Assembly: GCF_030285665.1 (NCBI RefSeq)
Contig: NZ_CP127295.1
Span: 5,332,001 to 5,396,000 of the forward strand
Origin: Amycolatopsis mongoliensis
Lineage (GTDB): Bacteria; Actinomycetota; Actinomycetes; Mycobacteriales; Pseudonocardiaceae
Length of the DNA: 64,000 nt
Reading direction: 5' to 3'
The translations under genes were made by a program, and so were the position numbers. Below, piece by piece: positions 50,322 through 57,788 of this stretch; the stretch's first letter is position 1; each line of letters begins with the position of its first letter. The notes under the pieces are model-generated. The model was not told the DNA's origin. It ran no database searches and saw nothing but the letters and a program-made list of their open reading frames with translations.

Positions 50322-50812
50322 CGCGGGCCGAGCACCACGACCGGGATCTCCCGCTCGGTCCAGGCCTGGTACTTCGCGAAGTCGGCGTACAGCTCCACCA
50401 GCCGGGGCCAGAGGTCGGCGCGTTCCGCGGGCCCGGCCACCCGCGCCGTGACCGGGACGGCGCGCCGGCCCTTGAGGTGGATGCGGGTCTCGGGGTGCGC
50501 CAGCAGGTTGCGGTACCACTGCGGGTGGTCCGGCAGTCCGCCCTGGGAGCCGACGACGACGACGTCTTCGCCGGACCGAAGGTAGAGCAGCGGCGTCGTG
50601 AACAGCCGGCCGGACTTGCGCCCGCGGTGCTCCAGCAGCAGCGTCGGCACCGGCTTGCGGAACCCGGCCCCGATCCGCCAGGTGCTGCCGACGCGGCCGC
50701 CGGTCAGCCGGAAGACCGCCACCTGGGCCCTCGCCCCGTACTTCATGACCTTGGCCGTCGCGGGCGAGTCGAGGCCGCCGGGCTTCTGCTCGGGCAGGCT
50801 GAAGCGTCCCAT
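50318..50812 (-). CDS. Deazaflavin (F420)-dependent nitroreductase-family protein (Ddn-like)
   Basis: 164 aa split-beta-barrel protein. Marks: PTLLLEHRGRKSGRLFTTPLLYLRSGEDVVVVGSQGG, then HPQWYRNLLAHPETRIHLKGRRAVPVTARV and ADFAKYQAWTEREIPVVVL. This is the Ddn/Rv3547 type that binds F420 and reduces quinones or other electrophiles at the membrane. The substrate is unknown. It is followed on the same strand, 13 bases from its start, by an alpha/beta hydrolase gene upstream, so the two are probably co-transcribed. Confidence 0.93.
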   Translation of the reverse strand: MGRFSLPEQKPGGLDSPATAKVMKYGARAQVAVFRLTGGRVGSTWRIGAGFRKPVPTLLLEHRGRKSGRLFTTPLLYLRSGEDVVVVGSQGGLPDHPQWYRNLLAHPETRIHLKGRRAVPVTARVAGPAERADLWPRLVELYADFAKYQAWTEREIPVVVLGPR

Positions 50813-50825
50813 CGTGCAGTCCTCC

Positions 50826-51689
50826 TCAAGGGGTGTGTACCGACGTGACCGCGGCGAGCAGGGCGGGCACCCAGCGGTCGGCGGCGAGCACGCAGGCGGC
50901 GTGCCCGGCCGCGACCTCGTAGGTCGCCGCGCCGGGGATGCGGCGGGCCAGGGAGCGCTGGTGCTCGGGGGCGATGAACCGGTCCCGGGTGGTCACGACG
51001 ACGGCCGCGGGCAGCCGCAGCGTGTGCAGCCACGGCGTCGAGTCGAACCGGCCGATCTCGTCGACGGCGACCGCGATCTCCCACGGCGTGGTCGACCGGA
51101 ACTCCCGCAGGCCCCACCGGTAGTCCTCGACGCGCGCGCGGGGGGCGGCGGTGGGCGCGGCCGGCAGCTTCACGCGCTCGCGAAGCCGGCGCAGCGTCCG
51201 GCCGAACACGTCGAGCGCGACGCTTTGGCGCAGCCCGCGCCGGAAGTTGCTCGCGGTCGAACACAGCACCAATCCGGTAACACGTTCTGGTTCGGCGCGG
51301 GCGACCAGCTGGCCGACCATCCCGCCCATCGAGTACCCGCCGACGGCGAACCGCCCGATGCCGAGCGCGTCCGCCACGGCGACGACGTCGGCGGCGCAGT
51401 CGGCGAGCCGGAACTCCGGCGACCGGATGCCCCGGCCGTGCCACCGCTGGTCGAACACGACGACGCGGTGGCGGCGCGCCAGCCGGTGGAGCGCCGGGTA
51501 CCAGGTCAGCAAGCCCGTGCAGGCCACCGAATGCAAGAGGACGAGGGCGGGCGCGTCCCGCGGCCCGACGTCGGTGACCACGGTCCGCCCGCGGCCGGGC
51601 AGGTCGAGGGGGACCGGGTCGGGCACGGCGGCGGTCGAGGGCACGGTGATCAGGCGGCGGCGCGCGCCGTCCGGTCCGATCACCGCCAT
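50826..51689 (-). CDS. Alpha/beta hydrolase
   Basis: 287 aa from ATG 51689 after GGAGGAG. Core features: LVLLHSVACTGLLTWYPALH (oxyanion loop), VVVFDQRWHGRG, the nucleophile elbow AVGGYSMGGMVGQLVA, a cap region rich in Arg, the acid near VVTTRDRFIAPEHQ and the final histidine in VAAGHAACVLAA. It resembles actinomycete hydrolases of ester or C-C bonds; no specific substrate is indicated. It is divergent from the steroid side-chain operon, and the KstR box at 51737-51750 lies in the shared gap, so it may belong to that regulon. Longer frames upstream shadow the next gene. Confidence 0.9.
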   Translation of the reverse strand: MAVIGPDGARRRLITVPSTAAVPDPVPLDLPGRGRTVVTDVGPRDAPALVLLHSVACTGLLTWYPALHRLARRHRVVVFDQRWHGRGIRSPEFRLADCAADVVAVADALGIGRFAVGGYSMGGMVGQLVARAEPERVTGLVLCSTASNFRRGLRQSVALDVFGRTLRRLRERVKLPAAPTAAPRARVEDYRWGLREFRSTTPWEIAVAVDEIGRFDSTPWLHTLRLPAAVVVTTRDRFIAPEHQRSLARRIPGAATYEVAAGHAACVLAADRWVPALLAAVTSVHTP

Positions 51690-51736
51690 GCCGCTCCTCC
51701 GCGGGGGTTGCCGTGCCGGGGCTTTCCGGTTAAGAC

Positions 51737-51750
51737 TAGAACAGGTTTCA
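51737..51750 (+). promoter_or_regulatory. KstR box of the side-chain operon
   Basis: TAGAACAGGTTTCA matches TnnAACnnGTTnnA perfectly. It lies 27 bases before the GTG at 51777 and 48 bases from the divergent hydrolase start. Confidence 0.85.
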
Positions 51751-51776
51751 CTATTGCGCCGATCCGGAGGACAGGC

Positions 51777-52826
51777 GTGGACTTCACTCTTGACGATACG
51801 CAGACGGAGATCGCCGCCCTCGCCGCCAAAGTGCTCGGTGCGGAGGACGATCCGTGGCGCGCGCTCGCGTCGTCGGGCCTGCTGGCCCTCGCGCTGCCCC
51901 CCGACCTGGAGGGCGACGGCCTGGGCGTCGCGGAGGTCGCGCAGGTCCTCACCGAGGTCGGCCGCGCCGCCGCGCCGGTACCGGCCTACACCGCCTTGGC
52001 GCTGGGCGTCCTCCCGGTCGAAACACTGGGCACGCCCCAGCAGCGCGCGGATCTCCTGCCGCCGGTCGCCGCGGGGGAGGCCCTGCTCACCGCGGCCCTG
52101 CACGAGCCGTCCGCGCCCCTGACCGGGCAACCCGCCGCGACCGCACGGGCGGCCGACGGGAAATGGCTGCTCAGCGGGGTGAAGACGGCGGTCCCGTACG
52201 CCCGGGAAGCCACCCGGATCCTCACGCCGGTGACCACGCCGCACGGCACCGCCGTCTACCTGGTCGACCCGCAGGCCGACGGCGTCACGCTCGTCCCGAC
52301 GCCCACCTCGGCCGGGACGCCGGAGTACACCGTGCGCCTGGACGACGTCGCCGCCGAGGAGAGCGACCTCCTGTTCGACCGGGGCGCCGTCGCGGCGCTG
52401 CACCGCTTCGCCCTCGCCGGGGCGCTCGCGGTCGGGGACGGACTCTTGGCCGGCGCCCTGGCCCTGACGGTGAAGCACGTGGGCGAACGCACCCAGTTCG
52501 GCCGTCCCCTCGCGACGTTCCAGGCGGTGGCGGGCCAGATCGCCGACGTCTACGTCGCCTCCCGGACCGTGCACCTGGCCGTGACGTCGGCGGTGTGGCG
52601 GCTGGCGGCCGGCCTCGACGCGGACGCCGAACTGGACGTCGCCGCCTACTGGCTCGCCGAAGAGGCGCCCAAGGCGCTCGCGACCTGCCACCACCTGCAC
52701 GGCGGGGTCGGCGTCGACGAAACCTATCCGCTGCACCGGTATTCCTCGGCGGTGAAGGACCTCGGCCGGGCGCTCGGCGGCGCCGCGCACCGGCTCGGCA
52801 GGCTCGGCGAACGAGTGGCGGGGTGA
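51777..52826 (+). CDS. chsE1: Acyl-CoA dehydrogenase subunit ChsE1 (FadE28-like)
   Basis: 349 aa from GTG 51777, after CGGAGG. A divergent acyl-CoA dehydrogenase: LDDTQTEIAALAAKVL start, weak middle domain, then VKHVGERTQFGRPLATFQAVAGQIADVYV and HHLHGGVGVDETYPLHRYSS. In the mycobacterial igr operon FadE28 pairs with FadE29 as an alpha2beta2 dehydrogenase acting on the three-carbon steroid side chain (3-oxopregnene-carboxyl-CoA). FadE28 supplies FAD-binding parts, not the catalytic base. Order and sizes of the following genes are the same as there. It is first in the operon and directly under a KstR box. Confidence 0.9.
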   Translation: MDFTLDDTQTEIAALAAKVLGAEDDPWRALASSGLLALALPPDLEGDGLGVAEVAQVLTEVGRAAAPVPAYTALALGVLPVETLGTPQQRADLLPPVAAGEALLTAALHEPSAPLTGQPAATARAADGKWLLSGVKTAVPYAREATRILTPVTTPHGTAVYLVDPQADGVTLVPTPTSAGTPEYTVRLDDVAAEESDLLFDRGAVAALHRFALAGALAVGDGLLAGALALTVKHVGERTQFGRPLATFQAVAGQIADVYVASRTVHLAVTSAVWRLAAGLDADAELDVAAYWLAEEAPKALATCHHLHGGVGVDETYPLHRYSSAVKDLGRALGGAAHRLGRLGERVAG

Positions 52827-52830
52827 GCGG

Positions 52831-53985
52831 ATGCACGTCGAACTGACCGCGGCGCAGAAAGCGCTGCGCGCCGAACTGCGCGAGTACTTCGCCGGGCTGA
52901 TCAGCCCGGAAGAACGTCAGGCCATGCTGCGCGAGCGGCACGGGCCGGTGTTCCGCGAGATCGTCCGCCGGATGGGCCGCGACGGCCGGCTGGGCGTCGG
53001 CTGGCCGGTCGAGTACGGCGGGCAGGGCTTCGGCGGGATCGAGCAGCACCTGTTCGTCGACGAGGCCGCGCGCGCCGACGTCCAGCTGCCGTCGGTGACG
53101 CTGCAGACCGTCGGGCCGACGCTGCAGCAGTACGGCACGGACGAGCAGAAGGCCTTCTTCCTGCCGAAGATCCTGGCCGGCGAGATCCACTTCGCGATCG
53201 GCTACACCGAGCCGGAGGCGGGGACCGACCTCGCGGCGCTGCGGACGACGGCGGTGCGCGACGGCGACGAGTACGTCGTCAACGGCCAGAAGATCTTCAC
53301 CACCGGCGGGCACGACGCCGACTACATCTGGCTCGCCGTGCGGACCGCGCCGGACGCGCCGCGGCACAAGGGCATCTCGATCCTCATCATGGACACGAGC
53401 GACCCCGGCTACTCGTGGACGCCGATCATCACCTGCGACGGCGCCCACCACGTCAACGCGACGTACTACTCGGACGTCCGCGTGCCGGTGAACCGGTTGG
53501 TGGGCAAGGAGAACGAAGGCTGGCGGCTGATCACCACGCAGCTCAACCACGAGCGCGTGATGCTCGGCCCGGCCGGGCGGATCGGCGGGCTGTACGACCG
53601 GGTCCGCGCCTGGGCCGCCGCCCACGGCCTGCTGGACCTCGCCGACGTCCGGGCCGTGCTGGCCGAGGCCATGGCGGTGACGCGGGTGAACGAGCTGCTG
53701 AACTGGCAGGTCGCGGTGTCCTCGGCGAGCGCACCGGTGGCGGTCGCCGACGCGTCGGCGACGAAGGTGTTCAGCTCCGAGGTCATCCAGCGGATCGGCC
53801 GGAACCTCGAAGAGCTGGTCGGGCGCCACGGTGACCTGGCCGATCCGGACACCGCCGAGCTGGCGGAATGGCTGGACATCGCCGCCAAGCGCAACATCGT
53901 GCTGACGTTCGGCGGCGGGGTCAGCGAAATCCAACGGGAGCTGATCGCGTCGATCGGCCTGGGCCTGCCGAGGGTGCCGCGATGA
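52831..53985 (+). CDS. chsE2: Acyl-CoA dehydrogenase subunit ChsE2 (FadE29-like)
   Basis: 384 aa, four bases after chsE1. Seen: GVGWPVEYGGQGFGGIEQHL, FAIGYTEPEAGTDLAALRTTA, FTTGGHDADYIWLAVRT, the likely catalytic base in QLNHERVMLGPAG and the C-terminal NIVLTFGGGVSEIQRELIA. These match the FadE29 subunit, which carries the active-site glutamate of the ChsE1-ChsE2 heterotetramer. The pair introduces a double bond in the propionyl-CoA side chain of steroids. Its stop overlaps the chsH2 start (ATGA). Confidence 0.93.
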   Translation: MHVELTAAQKALRAELREYFAGLISPEERQAMLRERHGPVFREIVRRMGRDGRLGVGWPVEYGGQGFGGIEQHLFVDEAARADVQLPSVTLQTVGPTLQQYGTDEQKAFFLPKILAGEIHFAIGYTEPEAGTDLAALRTTAVRDGDEYVVNGQKIFTTGGHDADYIWLAVRTAPDAPRHKGISILIMDTSDPGYSWTPIITCDGAHHVNATYYSDVRVPVNRLVGKENEGWRLITTQLNHERVMLGPAGRIGGLYDRVRAWAAAHGLLDLADVRAVLAEAMAVTRVNELLNWQVAVSSASAPVAVADASATKVFSSEVIQRIGRNLEELVGRHGDLADPDTAELAEWLDIAAKRNIVLTFGGGVSEIQRELIASIGLGLPRVPR

Positions 53986-54890
53986 CCATCGAAGAAGCCG
54001 CCGCCGAAATCGCCGCGCGGGGCGAGTGCTCGCCGCGTCTCGCGCGCGACCCGGTGAACCAGGCCATGGTGAACAACTGGGTCGAGGCGATCGGGGACGG
54101 CAACCCCGTCTACACCGATCCGGAGTTCGCCGCGCAGAGCGTTCACAAGGGACTGGTCGCGCCGCCCGCGATGGCCCAGGTGTGGACGATGGGCGGTCTG
54201 AATTCCCCCCGAGGGACCGACGACCCGCTCGGCCTGATGATGGAGCTGCTCGACGAGGCCGGGTTCACGTCCGTCGTGGCGACGAACTCGGAGCAGACCT
54301 ACCACCGCTACCTGCGCCCCGGCGAGCAGGTGGAGGCGCGGACGGCGCTGGAAAGCGTCGTGGGCCCCAAGAAGACCGCGCTGGGGGAGGGCTGGTTCGT
54401 CACCACGCGCGTGCGATGGTACGTCGAGGACGAAGCTGTCGCGGAGATGATGTTCCGCGTCCTCAAGTTCCGCCCGCCCGCGCCGAAGCCGCCACCCGCG
54501 CCGGTGCTGCGGCCGGTGACCAGCAAGGACACGGAGTTCTTCTGGGACGGCTTGAAGGAGGGCGAGCTGCGCATCCAGCGCTGGGGGGAAACCCTGCGGC
54601 ACCCGCCCGGGCCGATGCCGCCCGACGGCTCGCTGGACACGAAGCCGGACTACGTCGTCGCGAGTGGCCGGGGGACCGTGTTCTCCTACGTCGTGCACCA
54701 CCACCCGCCGGTGCCGGGCAAGGAGCTGCCCTTCGTCGTGGCGCTCGTGGAGCTGGAAGAAGGGGTCCGCGTGATGGCCGAGCTGCTCGACGCGGCACCC
54801 GAGGAAGTCCACATCGGACTCCCGGTGGTGGCGGCGTTCGTCCGCGTCGACGACGAGCTGACGCTGCCGGCCTGGAAGGTGGCGCGATGA
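53982..54890 (+). CDS. chsH2: Steroid enoyl-CoA hydratase subunit/aldolase partner ChsH2 (MaoC-DUF35)
   Basis: 302 aa. N-terminal MaoC-like hot dog (NNWVEAIGDGNPVYTDPEFA, GLVAPPAMAQVWTMGG and SEQTYHRYLRPGEQVEART), and a C-terminal DUF35 OB-fold domain (FWDGLKEGELRIQ, then FSYVVHHHPPVPGKELPFVVALVEL). In known systems the N-terminal half joins ChsH1 to hydrate the steroid enoyl-CoA, and DUF35 holds Ltp2. Odd point: the rubredoxin-like zinc ribbon that usually begins DUF35 (CxxC...CxxC) has no cysteine here, where the sequence runs QRWGETLRHPPGPMPPDGS. Overlaps both neighbours by four bases. Confidence 0.92.
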   Translation: MTIEEAAAEIAARGECSPRLARDPVNQAMVNNWVEAIGDGNPVYTDPEFAAQSVHKGLVAPPAMAQVWTMGGLNSPRGTDDPLGLMMELLDEAGFTSVVATNSEQTYHRYLRPGEQVEARTALESVVGPKKTALGEGWFVTTRVRWYVEDEAVAEMMFRVLKFRPPAPKPPPAPVLRPVTSKDTEFFWDGLKEGELRIQRWGETLRHPPGPMPPDGSLDTKPDYVVASGRGTVFSYVVHHHPPVPGKELPFVVALVELEEGVRVMAELLDAAPEEVHIGLPVVAAFVRVDDELTLPAWKVAR

Positions 54891-55273
54891 CCGTCACCGA
54901 AGGGACCGAGCTGCCGCCGCTGACGATCGAGGCGACGCCGACGTTCGTCGTCAGCACGGCCCTGGCCACCCGCGACTTCCAGGACGTGCACCACGACCGC
55001 GACGCGGCCGTGGCGCGCGGGTCGAAAGACATCTTTCTCAACATCCTCACCGACACCGGCCTGGTCCAGCGGTTCGTGTCGGCGTGGGCCGGCCCGGAGG
55101 CGCTGATCCGGTCGATCAAGATCCGGCTCGGCGTGCCGTGCTACGCCTACGACACGCTGACGTTCACCGGCCGCGTGGTCTCGCGCGAGGGCAACGACGT
55201 CGTCGTGTCGGTGTCCGGGGTGGATTCGCTCGGCGAGCATGTCGCCGGGACCGTGGAGGTGACGCTGCCGTGA
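54887..55273 (+). CDS. chsH1: Steroid enoyl-CoA hydratase subunit ChsH1 (MaoC-like)
   Basis: 128 aa single hot-dog domain: FVVSTALATRDFQDVHHDRDAAVARGSKDIFLNILTDTGLVQRFV, containing the hydratase-2 active site (Asp and His in RDFQDVHHD), and YDTLTFTGRVVSREGN. With the MaoC half of ChsH2 it forms the heteromeric hydratase that adds water to the unsaturated steroid side chain, the step after ChsE1-ChsE2. It is coupled by ATGA to chsH2 and by GTGA to ltp2. Confidence 0.93.
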   Translation: MTVTEGTELPPLTIEATPTFVVSTALATRDFQDVHHDRDAAVARGSKDIFLNILTDTGLVQRFVSAWAGPEALIRSIKIRLGVPCYAYDTLTFTGRVVSREGNDVVVSVSGVDSLGEHVAGTVEVTLP

Positions 55274-56439
55274 CGCTCTCGGGCAAGGCGGCCATCGCCG
55301 GGATCGGCGCGACGGAGTTCTCGAAGGACTCCGGGCGCAGCGAACTGCGGCTGGCGGCCGAATGCATCTCCCACGCCTTGGCGGACGCGGGACTCACGCC
55401 GTCCGATGTGGACGGTCTGGTGTCGTTCACGATGGACGGCAACGCCGAGATCGCGGTGGCCCGCGAGCTGGGCATCCCGGAGCTGAAGTTCTTCAGCAGG
55501 ATCCACTACGGCGGTGGCGCGGCGGCGGCGACCGTGCAGCAGGCCGCGATGGCGGTGGCGACCGGCGTCGCGGACGTGGTCGTCGCGTACCGCGCGTTCA
55601 ACGAACGCTCGGGCATGCGGTTCGGCCAGGTGTCCTCGGCCGCGGCGGGGCAGGTCAACTCCTCCGGCGTCGACAACGCGTTCCACTACCCGATGGGGAT
55701 CGCGACCCCGGCGGCGACGGTGGCCATGGTCGCGCAGCGCTACCTCCACGACTACGGCGCGACGAGCGAGGACTTCGGGCGCGTCGCCGTCGTGGACCGC
55801 AAGCACGCGGCGACCAACCCGAACGCGTGGTTCCACGAGCGGCCGATCACCCTCGAGGAGCACCAGTCGTCGCGCTGGGTGGCCGAGCCGCTGCACCTGC
55901 TCGACTGCTGCCAGGAGAGCGACGGCGGGGTGGCGCTGGTCGTCACGAGTGTCGAGCGGGCGCGCGAGCTGGCGCGGGCGCCGGCGGTGATCGCGGCGGC
56001 GGCGCAGGGGAGCGGGCCGGACCAGTACGTGATGACCAGCTACTACCGCGACGACCTGGCCGCGCTGCCCGAGATGGGCGTCGTGGGGCGGCAGCTGTGG
56101 GGCCAGTCCGGTCTCGGGCCGTCCGATGTGGACGTTGCCGTGCTGTACGACCACTTCACGCCGTACGTGCTGATGCAGCTGGAGGAGCTGGGCTTCTGCG
56201 GTCGCGGGGAGGCGAAGGACTTCATCGCCGACGGGGCGCTGGAGCTCGACGGCGCGTTGCCGCTCAACCCGCACGGCGGCCAGCTCGGCGAGGCGTACAT
56301 CCACGGCATGAACGGCATCGCGGAGGGCGTCCGGCAGATTCGCGGGACGGCGGTCAACCAGGTGGCCGGCGCGTCCCGGGTGCTCGTCACGGCGGGGACG
56401 GGGGTGCCGACCAGCGGACTCATCCTGACGGGTGACTGA
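55270..56439 (+). CDS. ltp2: Lipid-transfer-protein-like aldolase Ltp2
   Basis: 389 aa thiolase-fold protein from GTG 55270: KAAIAGIGATEFSKDSGRSELRLAAECI, GGGAAAATVQQAAMAVATGVADVVVAYRAF, FHYPMGIATPAATVAMVAQRY and LNPHGGQLGEAYIHGMNGIAE. The nucleophilic cysteine of true thiolases is not at its usual place, and Ltp2 works as a retro-aldolase. With the DUF35 domain of ChsH2 it cleaves the hydrated side chain to a 17-ketosteroid and propionyl-CoA. It is last in the operon; the gene that follows has its own ribosome site after 87 bases. Confidence 0.94.
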   Translation: MTLSGKAAIAGIGATEFSKDSGRSELRLAAECISHALADAGLTPSDVDGLVSFTMDGNAEIAVARELGIPELKFFSRIHYGGGAAAATVQQAAMAVATGVADVVVAYRAFNERSGMRFGQVSSAAAGQVNSSGVDNAFHYPMGIATPAATVAMVAQRYLHDYGATSEDFGRVAVVDRKHAATNPNAWFHERPITLEEHQSSRWVAEPLHLLDCCQESDGGVALVVTSVERARELARAPAVIAAAAQGSGPDQYVMTSYYRDDLAALPEMGVVGRQLWGQSGLGPSDVDVAVLYDHFTPYVLMQLEELGFCGRGEAKDFIADGALELDGALPLNPHGGQLGEAYIHGMNGIAEGVRQIRGTAVNQVAGASRVLVTAGTGVPTSGLILTGD

Positions 56440-56526
56440 GGCGTCACCTCATTGACGGCTGGTGCGCGGCCGTCGTGGGTGTCACGGTGGATGCACCACC
56501 CACGACGGAGAGTGAGGCCGACTGCG

Positions 56527-57084
56527 ATGGTGGTCGACTGGGCGCTCACGGCGGTGTTCGCGGCGCTGGCGCTGCCGTGCGTGCTGCGGCTGGTCCGCCT
56601 CGACTACGCGCGGCTGGGCCACGGGGTCCGCCACGGCGACCTGGCCGAGCTGCTGCTGGTGGTGGCGATGGTGGCGATGCTTTCCCCGGTCGGCGGCCCG
56701 ATCCCGGCGGCGGGCTGGCAGGCGGTGCTGGTGCTGACGGCGGGCTGGTTCGCGGTGGCGTGGTGGCGGGGCCGGACGGGCTGCGCGCACCACGCGCTGT
56801 CGGCGGCGGCGATGTTCTACATGGTCACGGCGATGCCGCACGGTGGCATGGCGCGCGGCCCGTGGCTGACGATGTCCCCGATGGACTCACGACTGGCGTT
56901 GCCGCTGGTCGCGGTGGCGGCGGCGGGGTACTTCGTGGTGGACGCGGTGTGGTCCGGAGCGCTCGCCCTCCGGACGGCGCCGACGGTGGGCTCCGACCCC
57001 GGCGCCGGGCAGGCTTCGCGTGCGATCTGCCGGGCGGTCATGGGGGCGGGGATGGGATACATGCTGCTGGCCTCGGCTTTGTGA
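56527..57084 (+). CDS. DUF5134-type membrane protein
   Basis: 185 aa from ATG 56527, after GGAGAGTGAGG. Five or six hydrophobic segments, for example WALTAVFAALALPCVLRLV, LLLVVAMVAMLSPVGGPIPAAG, WQAVLVLTAGWFAVAWW and LALPLVAVAAAGYFVVDAVW, with a conserved-looking HHALSAAAMFYMVTAMPHGGM histidine/methionine stretch. This pattern is that of the DUF5134 family of actinomycete membrane proteins, sometimes near copper genes, with no known function. It follows ltp2 but is unlikely to take part in steroid breakdown. Family C and B repeats follow. Confidence 0.85.
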   Translation: MVVDWALTAVFAALALPCVLRLVRLDYARLGHGVRHGDLAELLLVVAMVAMLSPVGGPIPAAGWQAVLVLTAGWFAVAWWRGRTGCAHHALSAAAMFYMVTAMPHGGMARGPWLTMSPMDSRLALPLVAVAAAGYFVVDAVWSGALALRTAPTVGSDPGAGQASRAICRAVMGAGMGYMLLASAL

Positions 57085-57094
57085 GGCGGGCCCG

Positions 57095-57150
57095 GATGAC
57101 GTGAATGACTCATTCACGTCATCCGACGACATGAATGAGTCATTCACGTC
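57095..57150. repeat. Two tandem palindromes (family C)
   Basis: GATGACGTGAATGA (57095-57108) and TCATTCACGTCATC (57110-57123) are exact complements around one base. A second copy has arms 57128-57138 and 57140-57150 with one mismatch. The TGAATGA-TCATTCA core is shared. It lies after the DUF5134 gene and before the convergent riboflavin kinase gene. Confidence 0.85.
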
Positions 57151-57192
57151 ACTTGGCTCGGAGCGGCGGCCGCGGTGGTCAGCCCGCGCTTC

Positions 57193-57272
57193 GCCGGAGT
57201 TCGCGTGGTTGCGGCCGGAACTCGCGTGACCGGAGCCGGAACTCGCGTGATCCGGCACGGATCTCGCGTGGC
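57193..57272. repeat. Tandem repeats, family B variant (inverted relative to 43189)
   Basis: Four units of about 22 bases: CCGGAGTTCGCGTGG, CCGGAACTCGCGTGACCGG, CCGGAACTCGCGTGATCCGG and CGGATCTCGCGTGG. On the other strand the unit is ATCACGCGAGTTCCGG, the same as at 43189-43275. It ends 13 bases before the riboflavin kinase stop. Confidence 0.8.
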
Positions 57273-57285
57273 GGGCCTGGCGGCG

Positions 57286-57738
57286 TCAGCCGCTGACTCG
57301 GCGGACCTCGCCCAAGGGGGTCTCGCCGGGGGCCGGCAGTGCCGCTGCCGGGTGCTCGGCCGTCCACTGGCTCGCCGCCGCGATGTCGTTCTTCAGCGCC
57401 GTGATCAGGTCCTCCGCCGAGGCGTACGCCTGCTGGTCGCGCAGGTGCGACCCGAGCCACACCACCAGCGTCTCGCCGTACAGGTCAGCCGTGAAGTCCA
57501 GCAGGTGAGCCTCCAGCAGCCGGTACCCGTCGGCGCCGTAGTACGTCGGACGGCGGCCGACCGAGATCGCCGCCGGTACCCGCGAACCGTCCTCGCGGCC
57601 CACCCAGCCCGCCCACACCCCGTCGCCGACCGAGCCGGCCTGGTCGCCCAGCGCGAGGTTGGCCGTGGGAAAGCCCAGCTCACGGCCCCGCTCGTCGCCG
57701 TGCTCGACCGTGCCCCGCACCACGAAGTATTCCGGCAT
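57286..57738 (-). CDS. Stand-alone riboflavin kinase-domain protein
   Basis: 150 aa from ATG 57738, after GGGAGGA. It matches only the C-terminal flavokinase half of RibF: VVRGTVEHGDERGRELGFPTANLALG with the conserved PTAN magnesium/nucleotide site, then GVWAGWVGREDGSRVPAAISVGRRPTY and LLEAHLLDFTADLYGETLVVWLGSHLRDQQAYAS with the catalytic glutamate region. It would phosphorylate riboflavin to FMN; the FMN adenylyltransferase half is absent. It sits beside genes for many flavoenzymes, so it may supply FMN/FAD locally, or be a sensor. About 50 bases separate it from the chsH3 stop. Confidence 0.88.
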   Translation of the reverse strand: MPEYFVVRGTVEHGDERGRELGFPTANLALGDQAGSVGDGVWAGWVGREDGSRVPAAISVGRRPTYYGADGYRLLEAHLLDFTADLYGETLVVWLGSHLRDQQAYASAEDLITALKNDIAAASQWTAEHPAAALPAPGETPLGEVRRVSG

Positions 57739-57788
57739 CCGTCCTCCCGAAGTCACCCCTCCACGTTAGCGGGCGACCGCCGGGACGC

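Noticed and set aside
51276..51289. Further KstR-like motif GGTAACACGTTCTG
   Set aside because: It lies inside the alpha/beta hydrolase coding sequence and misses both outer bases of the consensus, so it is probably chance.
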